Assembly (NCBI GenBank): GCA_012845835.1
Contig: JABAKD010000005.1
Location: 469,075 to 533,074, forward strand
From: Undaria pinnatifida
Lineage: Eukaryota > Sar > Phaeophyceae > Laminariales > Alariaceae
Direction: 5' to 3'
Length of the DNA stretch: 64,000 nt
The position numbers and the translations under genes were made by a program. The notes beneath the pieces were generated by a model. It saw only the letters and a program-made list of their open reading frames with translations, was not told where the DNA came from and searched no databases. Each line of letters starts with the position of its first letter. Positions within the stretch are counted from its first letter, which is position 1. Positions 31,771 to 43,062 of this stretch are shown one piece after another.

Positions 31771-32297
31771 AAACCAGGTGCCTCTACGATGTACGTATCA
31801 CAGCTGTGTTTTTTTTTTTTTTTTTTTTTTGCTCCCCTTTTTTCCCTCCCCACCGTCCTTATGCCGGTATATTTTTCCTCTTCGTGAAACAGCAGTAGTT
31901 ATCTTCGTGCTGTTTTGTCCTTGCAGCAGCAGTTAGTTATATTCTTCGTCCTGTTTTACCCGTGCAATAGGTATCTGCACGTATGATGTTCCTCTTGCAG
32001 CCGTTCCTTTCTTTTCCGATCTTCTTGCATCATGTTCTTCAGAAAACCTCGCGTCGTTTGCTTCCTTTTCTTAGTTTTTTTGTTTCTCAGATTATATTTC
32101 CCATTTTTTTCTCTTTTTTTCATGGTTTGGCTTTTTTTGTTGTGTTCTCGTACCTGTCATGCTGAGTACGCCAGCACTTCACTTGCTCAACCTTGATGAA
32201 TTGCGACTGCTGTTTGCTCTGTTTCACCTTTAGTAGTCAGTGACCACAGAATTTGTATCTCTCTAGCATGAAGAATCAGCACGGACCTTGGGTGTAC

Positions 32298-32715
32298 TGA
32301 TGTCGTTGGGTAGAAAGAACGGTTTAATACATCACCCCGGCGGCGTATCAGGTTATCCTCGAGTATGGTACCCAACTGATGATGTCGTTGGGTAGAAAGA
32401 ACGATTTAATGCATCGCCCCGGCGGCGTGTCAGGTTATCGTCGAGTATGGTACCGGGCAAGTTCGTGAGTTCGAGTCCCGCCCGATGGCATACTCGTATA
32501 ACTTCGTATGGACTTAATCTTGTGCACAAACAAATTGACTTGCGGAAAGCGCGCGAGCGTGACTCGATGAGAAATCGGCAAGCACTGGGATTGCTTAACC
32601 CTGTGCGCGATAAAAATTGAAGGCACGTACCGGGGGGGGGAAAGGACGAGACGAGGTACCTGTGACCACGGCTAGTCCAGAAGCTGGAAAGGAAAAGAAA
32701 AAAAAAAAAGTGCGA
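32298..32715 (+). mobile_element. tRNA-derived SINE copy with duplicated head
   Basis: A 77-bp segment (GATGTCGTTGGGTAGAAAGA through CAGGTTATCCTCGAGTATGG) is tandemly duplicated at 32298-32374 and 32375-32450. The second head continues into a full SINE2: GTGAGTTCGAGTCCC B box, GACTTGCGGAAAGCGCG, CACTGGGATTGCTTAACCC, CCAGAAGCTGGAAAGG and an A-rich tail to about 32710. Confidence 0.8.
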
Positions 32716-32969
32716 AGACAACACACAACTATTGATAGACACACCACGCACAGCAGCAGTGGAAAGCTCACCACAAGGTTGCATCAAACATAAATTAAAA
32801 CTAACCAGAAGTGGTCAGAAAAACTGAAACTATTGAAAGCAAAGGTAGGGTGCGAACAGCAGTAAGATGGTGTGTTCACAAATAAAAAAAACGAAACGAT
32901 GATGGTAGAGTTGTTGCTGATGTTCACGTTTCATTTCCGACCCCATCCGACACAGCATGGCCCCTTGCC

Positions 32970-33335
32970 TTGTATGTTTTTTCCAATTGACTTGCGTCTG
33001 TCGTGTGAATGCATCGTGATAGGTACTACGTGCAATATATACGTGGTAGTCTTTCTCGGGTGGCAAGCGGTATATATAGTCGGTTTTTCCAGGCTCGAGT
33101 AGTGAGACGTATTCACCAGTGCGGACCTGGCACATCGTAGGCTTACTCCCGATTTCACGTTTATATGTCTCTGGTGGAGGCATGAATTACATCAACTGTG
33201 GTATATACGTGTACCACCTTTGGTTGTTTGTGTTTTTCCCTATGAGGGTATTCCTCAGCTCCAGAGAGATTGGAGCCTGTCCTGTGACCACGGACTTCAT
33301 TATGCGAGTAAATGTGAGAGCAACAACAACACCAT
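32970..33335 (+). mobile_element. LINE copy L6, 3' UTR
   Basis: Uninterrupted 3' UTR: CAATTGACTTGCGTCTGTCG, GGTACTACGTGCAATATATA, CGTGGTAGTCTTTCTCGGGT, TGGTATATACGTGTACCACC, GTGACCACGGACTTCATTAT and tail AACAACAACAAC. It shows the intact site at which L2 and L3 carry a modular element. Confidence 0.8.
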
Positions 33336-34744
33336 ATTCCTGTACTTTCCCAGCAAACGAACGAACCGCAGCGTCAACCGGAGAGTGCCGACAGATGACG
33401 GTCTCCAGTCTCCATCACAGACACTTCAGAATTCTCCTGTATCACGTCCATACACTCGCGACAAACAAACGCTGCACCGCTGCTGCTCTTTCCTGCTCAC
33501 TCGTGGAAAACAAAATATAAGATATGATACGAAAATAGAAAATAGTCGTATTTCTGTGTTTCATTTTCGAATTTTTGGACAACGCCGGAAATTCTGGGCG
33601 TAAAAGAACTTTTCTGTCCAACCACACGTGTCCTCTCATGGGACGTTTTCTAATAGTACTACTCTTGATACAAAACAGAACCATCATTTTGACATGCAGT
33701 CAACCTCTCAACGGAAATACTCTCACCTGCGTACGCTCAAGATCCCCATTGTGTACATATTCCGACCAATCACGTTGATGGGAATGTGAAAGTGCCACGA
33801 AACTCCGAAACTGTCGCTTCCCGTATGGGAGGAACTTGCCGTTCGTCTGAAATTTATCTCTGCGGTTGTTCCGTTCTCCCAGGCCGCGCTCACAGCACAG
33901 CAGATCCACACAGAACAGGTGGGCTCGCAACGGACAGTTTTTGTTGGTAACCATGTATCCAAATTCAATAGTTTCAACATATTTGATTTGACGCCATCTT
34001 GTAGTTTTAGACTTGTTTCTGGATTCATTTGCAACTGCCGTCGAATGGTGTCAACTTATTCCCTTTTTACTATGCCGGTCTCCGAACCGTGCTGGTATCG
34101 ACTAACCCAGTACACCAGCACTATAATACAAGTCGCCGACACTACGGTTATACAGGAGACAATTATTTTTGATGTAAGCGATTTCACCGGCACAACAGAG
34201 ACCAGTTGCACTATTTAACTTGCACTATAGAGAGAAGTAGCACTATATTGCGTCCATCTCCGAACTCCAACGGATCCACACCTTTATGCTAGAATTTTCG
34301 TACAATACTGGAACTAGCGTATGTAGCTGTGAAACTACCATACGCTCAACGATCACATACAAGCCGTAAAGTTTGGAGGGACTCCAAACGAGTCGCACAG
34401 GGTCGAGACCGCACACTGCACATAACGCAGTCCACCACAACACACAACACACCGTCCACCACTACCACCTACCGCCCGCGTACAGCATTGTATCAGGTAC
34501 GCCCGAAGATCAAAGGAGATATCTCCCACGCGGTGGTACACCACAAGCCATTCTTTGAGGAAGTTTCGGGGTCATTCGGCGGACGTCGGTGAGTCGTTGT
34601 CGGAATGAGTGAGAGAGAGTGAAGGCGATATGCCACCACACCGACTGTACGGTTACTATGATACTGCCCAGTGCCACTCGCTGTGGCCTAACTCTTGCCG
34701 TACGGGTCCCCAGGGAGTGTACCGCAATACTGCAAAAGGGGGCG

Positions 34745-34868
34745 GCCCCAATTGGAGCATGGGCGCGTTGACTTTCGAGCGATCTTAGTGCGTAACAACA
34801 CGCTGGGTGGTCCCAATCAGAGCATGGGCGCGTTGACTTTCAAGCGATCTCAGTGCGTAACACGCTGG
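34745..34868 (+). repeat. 67-bp tandem duplication
   Basis: Two adjacent units share AGCATGGGCGCGTTGACTTT and AGCGATCT-AGTGCGTAACA, with about 8% divergence and a 3-bp indel. Confidence 0.85.
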
Positions 34869-35459
34869 TGTTCGTACCCTCAAGCCATCAGTCATTGGGC
34901 TGCATTCATTATCATGCTTCGTATTGTCATTTCGATTGCCACATTTCGGAGAGAAACAGAAATACAAGCCGACAAGTAAGTCCCACAGACCAGGTTCGAA
35001 ACGAAAGTGACGTTTGGCATTGTTGTCCCTATGGCCGCATCTGCTTCCGGGTTCTATCGTACCACGTTTTGCTTCCTTCATAAATAATAATATGAATAGC
35101 AGAAAAACGTCATTGCATTGATGGCGGTGATGGCGGCGGTACAGATCATTTACATTTTTAATGCTGCCGCTTGAATCGGTACGTCGTCCCAGCTGCCTTG
35201 CAAGTGGCGGTGCTAAGCTGGGCGCTAGCCTGCGAATCTACGGGATACGTGGTGCTAAGTACTGGCTACCTGTGCGCCCTGTTCTGTTAAGAGCTCCTGA
35301 AAAAAGACAGGGGCTCGCCATTATTGTCGGCCCTGCCCGAAACACGGGGACGACGTGTCCATTAATGAATGGACTCCCCATTTTGGAACCAACAACTTGC
35401 GTTTTTCATTTCTTCATTTTTGTTCCGTACTCCCCAGCTCAACTCGTTTGAGGTTATAC

Positions 35460-35660
35460 CCTTACCAAAGAAGCCGTGGCAAAAGGTGCATTCCCTTTTT
35501 TCCCCCGGTAGTTGCATTTTTCTTGTCAGCGCAGGGTTCAGCCCTTTTTTTCATCACTTGTCACTTTTATATACTCGTCGATTTTTATCGAATATCTGCC
35601 AACCACGGCGTCCTCACGCATTGCTCTCCTCAATGTTTACGCTCGAAAAACCATAGGTGC
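35460..35660 (-). mobile_element. Degenerate tRNA-derived SINE copy
   Basis: Weak but ordered similarity: AAGCCGTGGCAAAAGGTG, CGGTAGTTGCATTTTTCTTG, CGCAGGGTTCAGCCC, CTCGTCGATTTTTATCGAAT, then CTCACGCATTGCTC. The tRNA-like head is not recognisable. Confidence 0.5.
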
Positions 35661-36324
35661 ACGTCAACAACTCGACCGCATGACCTTGACGCTACTACTA
35701 TAGACTAGTACATGAATACGCGATACTCACCTGCTACACCTTATGCGAAGCATAACATACAGCGGGTACCACCTTTTCGCGAATAGTATGTTCAAAACGA
35801 TGAAAAAAATACACTCCAGGTACCACATCATGTTTTATAATACTCCATCGGGGACGCCGGCCGACCCCCTAGTTCGTGTGCCGACTTCATGTTGTATTTT
35901 TTTGCTTGTCCAATCTCTCACTTCGCACTTCTGCATTACCTTTCTCCGTCCCTAGACGTGACTCAGATCAAGGGTCGCTAGTCACGCTCTTCTCCCCCCT
36001 GCCCACTACGACGGCACGTGCCTGTATTTTCATCGCCAAAAGACTCGCGACGACGCTCATCCCTTTTTGTCTTTTGTCGTCTTGCATCGAATTGCGCACA
36101 ACCGCATACGCACGCTTCTACTTCTCAGCTTAGGCGCTCAAAGCAGTTGACTCCTTTTTATTTTTCGTTTTTGCAGATGAACATTTCACCTGCTATCGTA
36201 CCTTTGGTGAAATGTGACGGTTTGGTTTTCTCTGTTTGACAGTCTGTGACCACTTGTACCTAATAATTCATATGTTTTCTAGGGTGGAAAATCAGCAGGG
36301 ACTCTGGGTGTACTGATGTCGTTG

Positions 36325-36386
36325 GGTTGTTGTTGTTCTCGCATTAACTCGCATGATCAAGTCCGTGGTCACAGCACAGGCTCCAG
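36325..36386 (-). mobile_element. LINE copy L7, terminal 60 bp
   Basis: TTGTTGTTGTTCTCGCATTA ... CAAGTCCGTGGTCACAGCAC is the complement of the LINE terminus with a short CAA tail. Confidence 0.7.
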
Positions 36387-37267
36387 TTGGTATGTAAGTA
36401 CGACCCAGGCGGGATTCGAACCCCACAAACATCTCTTCTGCTAGTAGGTGATACCAATAAGAGGATATTGATACTGCTGCATCAGCATTCGAGGATAACC
36501 CCAAGGTAACGAGTACACAAACCCGGGGAAACCGTCTGCATCCAATTTCCTAAATGTGGAAACCCTGGGTGACGTCACAGACAAAGCAAACACGAGCTGA
36601 AATATGTTGCACTGCTGTAGCGTTTGCGCTTGTATGATACGTGAGTGTCATTAAAGTGCCACCGAGTGGTAGGGACACAGGAGGGATGGGTGCTTGAAGG
36701 CTTGGCACAGGTCAAGGCCCTAAGTGGCGGAATGGGGACGTTGGATTATATCGATCCCCCGCGCCACCTACGACGGGTAGCCACCTGCGGACGGACCTAA
36801 GGGGCACAAATCCTGGAACAGCTAGATTCTACATCAATCAGGTCCACCAGGACCGGTCTAACCCTTTAATTCATGTATATCTCTATAACTAGATACGAGT
36901 CCCTTTACGTTTTGTACGTTGCTTAGTGTATCGTATCTCTCACTTATCGGAAAAACTTCATGCGGATACCACCGTACAACATCCACGTCTCTTATCATTC
37001 GTACGCGGCAGCATATACCCGGACGGTTATTATCGGCGTACGTATACATCTCGGCGTCCCCGATATGGCGATTGAGTAGTATGGCATACTGGTAGTAATA
37101 GTTAGTGTACTACACGTATGATAGGGCTAAGGGTCTAAGGTGTGAGATGAATCTCGTCGCTACTACAACGTCAAGGTCGTGAGGTTAAGCCTGACTTTGA
37201 GTACGTACTTACTCACTGCGTACGTACTTATTTGTTCATGCACACAACATCGTACTAACATGAAAAT

Positions 37268-37400
37268 AAAAATACACTCCAGCTGTGAGATCTTGGATTT
37301 CGTCGAAGCTCGTCTTGGCAAGCTGTGTGCGATAATCCGATCGAGCATATTACTGGGTGTGTCACCTCATTGAGGATGTAGGTTGGCGACTCCCCTCATC
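37268..37400 (+). mobile_element. Modular element end, cluster L
   Basis: ACACTCCAGCTGTGAG at 37274, then CTTGGCAAGCTGTGTG, CCGATCGAGCATATTACTGG, GGATGTAGGTTGGCGACTCC. It stops before the first G-run module. Confidence 0.75.
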
Positions 37401-37421
37401 ATATATAAGCCGATGTTGTAT

Positions 37422-37722
37422 ACGGGCGCCCCGGTCGCGTATCAGGTTATCCTCCAGCCCGCCAATGGTACAGGTCAGTTTCGTCATCCCCTCGAGTGCA
37501 TACTAGTATAAATTCGACGGCGATTTTCTTGCGCACAAGTTGACTTGGGGAAAGCGCGAAACGTGAGGTGGCAACATTCGATGAAGAATCGACGAGCAGT
37601 GGGATTGCTGAGCCATATGCGCGATAATAGTGGTATGCAAGAACCGGGGGGGACAAGGGACGACACCTGTGACCACGGCTTGTCCAGAAGCTGGAAAGTA
37701 AATCTGTGTAGAAATAAAAAAA
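37422..37722 (+). mobile_element. tRNA-derived SINE copy (SINE2)
   Basis: Head CGCGTATCAGGTTATCCTCC. The B box region is partly deleted (GTTTCGTCATCCCC). Body GAGCAGTGGGATTGCTGAGC, 3' end CCAGAAGCTGGAAAGTAAAT and A-rich tail. Confidence 0.8.
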
Positions 37723-37810
37723 ATGTATGATATCATTCTCGTGTGGTACATACGTACGTACCTTTCCGTGCGTAAAAGATTTTCGAGCGGCAAGCACACG
37801 TATGTAAACG

Positions 37811-38065
37811 TACGTGAGTTGCTAACAGCTAACTACATTCGATGAGAACAGACGGGCAAAAAAACTGAGAGGATGCTGAACCCTACTGCAAACGTACGTC
37901 GTACGTGAGTTGCTAACAGCTAACTAAATTCGATGAGAATAGACGGGCGGAAAAACTGAAAGGTTGAAAATGCTGAACCCTACTGATGTATGCGCGATAA
38001 AATGAAGGCCTGTAGCCGGGGAAGGAAAGCCACCTGTAACAACGGCTTGTCCAGAAGGTCGCCGA
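37811..38065 (+). mobile_element. Degenerate SINE2 3' part with a 91-bp tandem duplication
   Basis: TACGTGAGTTGCTAACAGCT occurs at 37811 and 37902, each followed by TTCGATGAGAA-AGACGGGC and GCTGAACCCTACTG. The second unit continues into TGCGCGATAAAATGAAGGCC and ACGGCTTGTCCAGAAGG, the SINE2 3' end. Confidence 0.7.
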
Positions 38066-38212
38066 GGGTCGAGCCGTCAAGCTTCCTACAGGTCGAAGCG
38101 GTAGAGTAAACCTGACTAGAAATCGTGTAGGCATCATGACCTGTTGAAACACAAAATAACAGACTTACTTACAGCTGATAGATTGTTTACGTACTTTTCA
38201 TTCAAGTTTTTA

Positions 38213-38262
38213 GTTTTCATCCTCCGGCGGATGGGGAAAAACAAAGCTTGAGCTCACGACTT
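38213..38262 (-). mobile_element. SINE1 short fragment
   Basis: TCATCCTCCGGCGGATGGGG and AAACAAAGCTTGAGCTCAC; the last 50 bp of the element in minus orientation. Confidence 0.7.
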
Positions 38263-38265
38263 TTG

Positions 38266-40261
38266 TTTTAATCACAGATATTAGATATAAGCAGTAGTAG
38301 GCACGCGCGTGCCTCTTGCACCAAGAATCCATGTACAGCACCTACCTGGTGAGTAGATACAGAGTTACCCTGTGGCGCTAAGTGTAACGTTTGCTCTTCA
38401 AAAACATTAGACTAGTTTATGTGTTCCCAGCACACTCATACATATAATGTCGCCAACAAAATTTCTGGACGAAAAAGTACGTGCCGATTTCCTGCTTACT
38501 TCTTGACCAGAGTACAATAGATGCACGCACGCATATACATATATTTCCGACTGCTTACTGACTGCGCAACTTCGAAGTACGGCACCCGTCACTCCAGCTC
38601 AGATGTCCTGTGCCTCCAGTGGTGGCGAGTTTATATAGCAGCTGGTCTGAAGGCGGGCGGGTATTGCTGACGAAACAGCAGCAGTGACGATTATGTTGCG
38701 TCCATGGTTCCAATGTGCGGCGTGCGTCTTTAGTGTTGTCATACAGCGGTAGTTAGTAGCAGTTGAAAAAAAAAACACGTTTTTTGTCGATGATGGTATG
38801 TTACGTAAGCAGGTCACCTGACCCAACGGTTTTGGTGTTGAAGGCAATACGATGACGTTTTGGAAGCCGCTGTGTGTCGACCTTGTCGCTGTTCCTTGTG
38901 ATTACTTGCCACGATCGCGCGAACAGCGGACAGCTAGTTGCACAGCTGCTGCAGGTTGCGTCAGTACAATAAATACTACCAGGTAAGAAACACCTTGGAT
39001 ATATTGGTGTAAGATGTAGTAGTACTCTTTCGTCCAGCTCTTGAGCACAACAACCAGCAACCGCAGAGTACTCGTAGAGATCACCTCATGTGTGTATACC
39101 GTTCTGTCTGTCTACCCAACGACTTCTTGCGCAGCGTCCATTCTGACTTTTGGTCAACAAAAGTCTCAATATATATCGAGAGATATTCTTAAAGGGTTAG
39201 TCGGTGTAGTAATTGCATGAAAAGACTAAAATAGCAAACCATGAGTAGTGCACGACAATGGAGACATGACGTTCGGTGGGTGACTGTGCAGGGTTTGTGT
39301 TATGATGCGACAATATGTGGCCGGCCCCAATAAATTTGCAACAGCGTAATTATTGAGCGAGAGGAACAGACTGCTACTTTCGGATGGATGCCATGGAGAA
39401 ACTAGTACAACAAGCATACCAGACTTAGGTATCCCAATGAAGGAATACCAGTAGACTAGTCTAGTCTAGTCTAGTCTACAGTACCGACCCCGACAAATTC
39501 AATTTGTTTCCAACACGCAATAAATGTGGAAACGCTCTTTCTTCCGTGAGAGGGACAATGTTCAACATACCGCTACATTGATATTTTCACCCTTTCCCCT
39601 AATTCGTTGCACGGATACCTGCTAGTAGCTGTGTACCAAAACTTTCTCGGCAGTCGAACTCATTCGCATTGTACCGCTGCTCTCGAAGTGCGCACGAATA
39701 TTCGTACATGGCAAGCAGCACGCTTTAGTTTAAAGTTGAAAATTGATACTCGCAAGTACTTGTGTAGTGCCTACAAGTTGTCCTCTTTTTAAATGGCCGT
39801 CGCATTCCCTGATTCGCATACGTAAGACGTAACCCTCATATGAGATCATACACTGCATATGATTCCTATCGAGAGACATTCCGATGTTCCGAAGTTTGTT
39901 GGAACCGAAAACTGAAACAGTCGGAAAAGCCAAGCATATCGTTTGTTATATCAGACAAATTCCGGTATTAATCGCGGAATAGTTACATAATTATAATCGT
40001 GAAGCGCGACTATTTCGCTCCTTCGTCTCGTATTATTAATAGAAATCATTTACAAGGTGCACAGTATCGTACCCGATGAAGCCGTCACACGCAGCTTGTA
40101 AAGATGAGCGTTGATAACGATCCTTTCGGTCGATCTCTCAGTTAAAGTGGATCTTTTCGGGGGCGTTTGTATCATGCGTTGATGCGGTGTCCGATTGCTA
40201 CAGGTTTAGCGTGAACTGTGTACATGTGTATACACCCGCGTCCTCGATGGAGTAGTATCTA
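38266..40261. other. No recognised gene
   Basis: No domain-bearing frame. A short (AGTCT)n run lies at 39457-39478. 40060-40150 shows faint similarity to the modular element end (CACACGCAGCTTGTAAAGAT; GATCTCTCAGTTAAAGTGG) in minus orientation. Confidence 0.4.
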
Positions 40262-40388
40262 GCGTTGGGCTGCGAAAGCAACTGAGTTAAATCGACACAC
40301 GACGCGTATGAAAATACGCGGAAGTGTGGTGAGCTAAAGCTTTATTTTTCCCGATCCGCCGGAGGATTAAAAAAAAAAAAAAAAAAAG
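40262..40388 (+). mobile_element. SINE1 copy with A19 tail
   Basis: 5'-truncated at GCGTTGGGCTGCGAAAGC. It continues AACTGAGTTAAATCGACACA, AAAATACGCGGAAGTGTGG, CCGCCGGAGGATT and a run of 19 A at 40370-40388. The only plus-strand copy; it fixes the polarity of the family. Confidence 0.85.
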
Positions 40389-40619
40389 TAGGTGGATCTC
40401 ATCCCTGCTGACGTGGGCTCGAGTCTCACCGAATGCGTGCTCGTGCTCGTGGGGAATTTTTCTTTCGTAAAAAATGCCACCGGTTATTTGACGTTGGCGT
40501 GCCCTGTGTTTGTGGGCGCTGAAGCTCCAATGGCATACATACCCGTTGCTACAAGAGACTGCACAGCATTCCCGTTACTAAGGCACCCTGCTGAACGGTG
40601 CTGCGCCTGCTGAAGACGA

Positions 40620-43062
40620 AAAATAAAAAGTTTACTGGTGCTATTTACAGAATACCCCCGGCATGCCGCCAGTGTACACAGTTCGCTTTATCGCTCTTGC
40701 AAACGTTTTATGTCTTATTGTTGACGTTGCGGTTTTTATTTGTGCAATCCTTTAGCATAGGTTGGTTTGGTTTGGATTGTCAATCGACAATCAACTGGCC
40801 AGCCAGGGGCAGCTGCCAAATCCTCGTTGCTGTGAACTGCTATTAGAAACTGCTACTGTTGTAGACCATACAACCAAGCCTGCTCCAGCTTGTTGCTTGT
40901 TGGGCTTCGTAAAATGTTATACCGCGACTGTATTGTTTCGGTAGATTTAGATTTGGAGGTTTGACACCTGCACAAGCAATGTAGTACAAGTAGTATTGTA
41001 ATTGTAATACAAGATTCCCCTACGGGGGTAAAATAACACAGACAGGAACACATTATCTTGACGCGCACCATGGGCACTGACAGGCATCACCAACATGTCT
41101 GCAGGGTCTTCCTTTTCATATCGTACCTCTGAAGGAACGCCTCGTATTTCACCTACAGTATGGTATAAACATTTCATGTGTCATGTTTGGTGTTACACTG
41201 GTGTAAAGTTTAGGTCGGACAAGTGATCGGTTGAGCGTTTACCAGTACTAAACCAGTACTAATCAGATGGCAATACTGGGGGGCACAGTGATATAACCAG
41301 CTGGATACACCCCCCTCTTAGTCTCTCGGCAAGTAGAGCCGTCGGACCCATCCCACGGTGGTACACTAATAGTAGTATTAATGGGTTGCAGTTTTGGGGT
41401 AAACAAATTTTTATCACGTTCTGGTCGTCGGTTGACATTTTGAAACAACTCTATTGCTAAAATTGGATAGTACGTATCATGATTTGACGAGTATGTTCGA
41501 TCTAAGACTAGCGCACAGAAACGTTGGTCGGCTTGCGCAAACGGACGTCGGCGTCATGTGTGGTGTGTTTGTGATATTAACGTGCCCGTGTTAGGAACTC
41601 AGAAACTTCTCAGAATCTGATGCAACTCTTGCCATACCTACCTCTGTCATACCGTAGCATCACTTGTCGTCGACCCTGCGCCTGTGTATTTGAACAGAGG
41701 CATTTGATGAGCTGAAGGGTGACTCTGTTAAGTCATGCCAGTATAATACGATCGTGAAGTAATGTATACGAAATATTCTGTAATTTTTCCCTCACCCTTG
41801 AAGATGGTGATATACTTGCAACTGTTACCTAGATGTGCAAGAAGAAGCGTACGTTCTTTGATCGCCCTGACCGTTTAGATGGGTAGAAGGCATCCATGTA
41901 CAATCAATCGTGTCTGTATTCTGTGATAGTACTGACGTACTTGTTCAGAAATGCCAAGAGTCTAAAATAACGCAGAACTGGCAAGGATGCCGTTACTTAC
42001 TGCCCCCTTTTGGGACCCTGGGTATCAGACCTAGACAAGACCACAACACTGGGAACTGGGAAGCTGGTGTCTAGGGTGAGCGGTTTGCCGTGTCGATTGA
42101 AGGAAGATCACGTAGACAAACGTATACCTTGCTGCCAGGATGTTGCTGTAGAGTACTGTGCTGTACTGACTGTACGCCCATTAGAAATGTGTTCGTACAT
42201 GTTTCCGCTGCTGCAGTCATAATTACAAGGTATTTCCATTTCGTGTCGACGACCCTCGTTGTGGTTCGCGTAGACGAGTCGGACAATGACCTCGTTGCAT
42301 GTTGCACATATGGATCACGCCGTAAACTGCCCTGAAACCTTGCTGCTGTCACCATGCCTTGGCGACCACCCACTGTGTATCAGTTTTTCGTGCATTTTGT
42401 CAACGATCGCAAAGCGATCAACTCCTGACACCTGGACAAGGCTCCGCGGTGTGCAGAGATCACAGTTAGAGGCGATGTACAGCACGCACATTTAGCCCAC
42501 CAATATAGACGAGCTTACGTTTTGCAACTTCGATAGCACTGAAGCTGCACCGTGTGCTGATAGCCGGTGTGGCGATCATGAGGTGGTGACGTGTGGCGAT
42601 CAATAGGTGGTCTTGTCTGTTCCTTGCCCGTTCATTCTCGTGAAGAACCGCCGAAAAACACGCCAACGATTTCGAGAGCGTCTGATGTCCTCCAGCATGT
42701 CGCTCCCACTAGAAACACACCTTATGCAATACGCTGTGCAACACTCAATCATAACCAAACAACCAACTGTTTTAATTGTGTTGTCACTTGGAATTGGCGG
42801 TGTCTTTATATTTTCTCACGCTGCCCGAGCTGTCAATCATGGCCCCCGCTCGCGGTTGAGACCTCGGATTTCTGTCGTTGTATCATATTAATTGAGATAG
42901 GGGTCATAGTCCAACGACGCATGCGATGGCCACCGAGCACTAACCGCGAGATATCACCGTACGCCCTCGTATGTATTCCTACTGCTTCAACAGACGTTAA
43001 GCACAGGAGGTAGGCAAGAAGAAGTCGATCAAGAGCAAGGTCGAGCTGCAACTTGTCCCAAG
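40620..43062. other. No recognised gene; upstream region of the beta-helix gene
   Basis: No domain or repeat family recognised except a possible very degenerate SINE2 tract starting near 40388. The last few hundred bases presumably include the promoter and 5' UTR of the gene starting at 43063. No core promoter motif could be identified with confidence. Confidence 0.35.

Larger units (their letters stand above)
33336..36324. other. No recognised gene
   Basis: Several frames of 60-110 residues on both strands overlap each other and show no domain. A degenerate SINE2 copy (about 35460-35660, minus) and a 67-bp direct repeat (34745-34868) are the only repeats recognised. A single-copy gene with small exons cannot be excluded. 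Confidence 0.4.

Noticed and set aside
33700-34034. Minus-strand frames of 84-103 residues
   Set aside because: Two overlapping frames look equally plausible, no family recognised.
36390-36500. Possible tRNA gene (GGTTCGAATCCC on the minus strand)
   Set aside because: A B box is present but no cloverleaf or A box at correct spacing; probably a SINE-type remnant.
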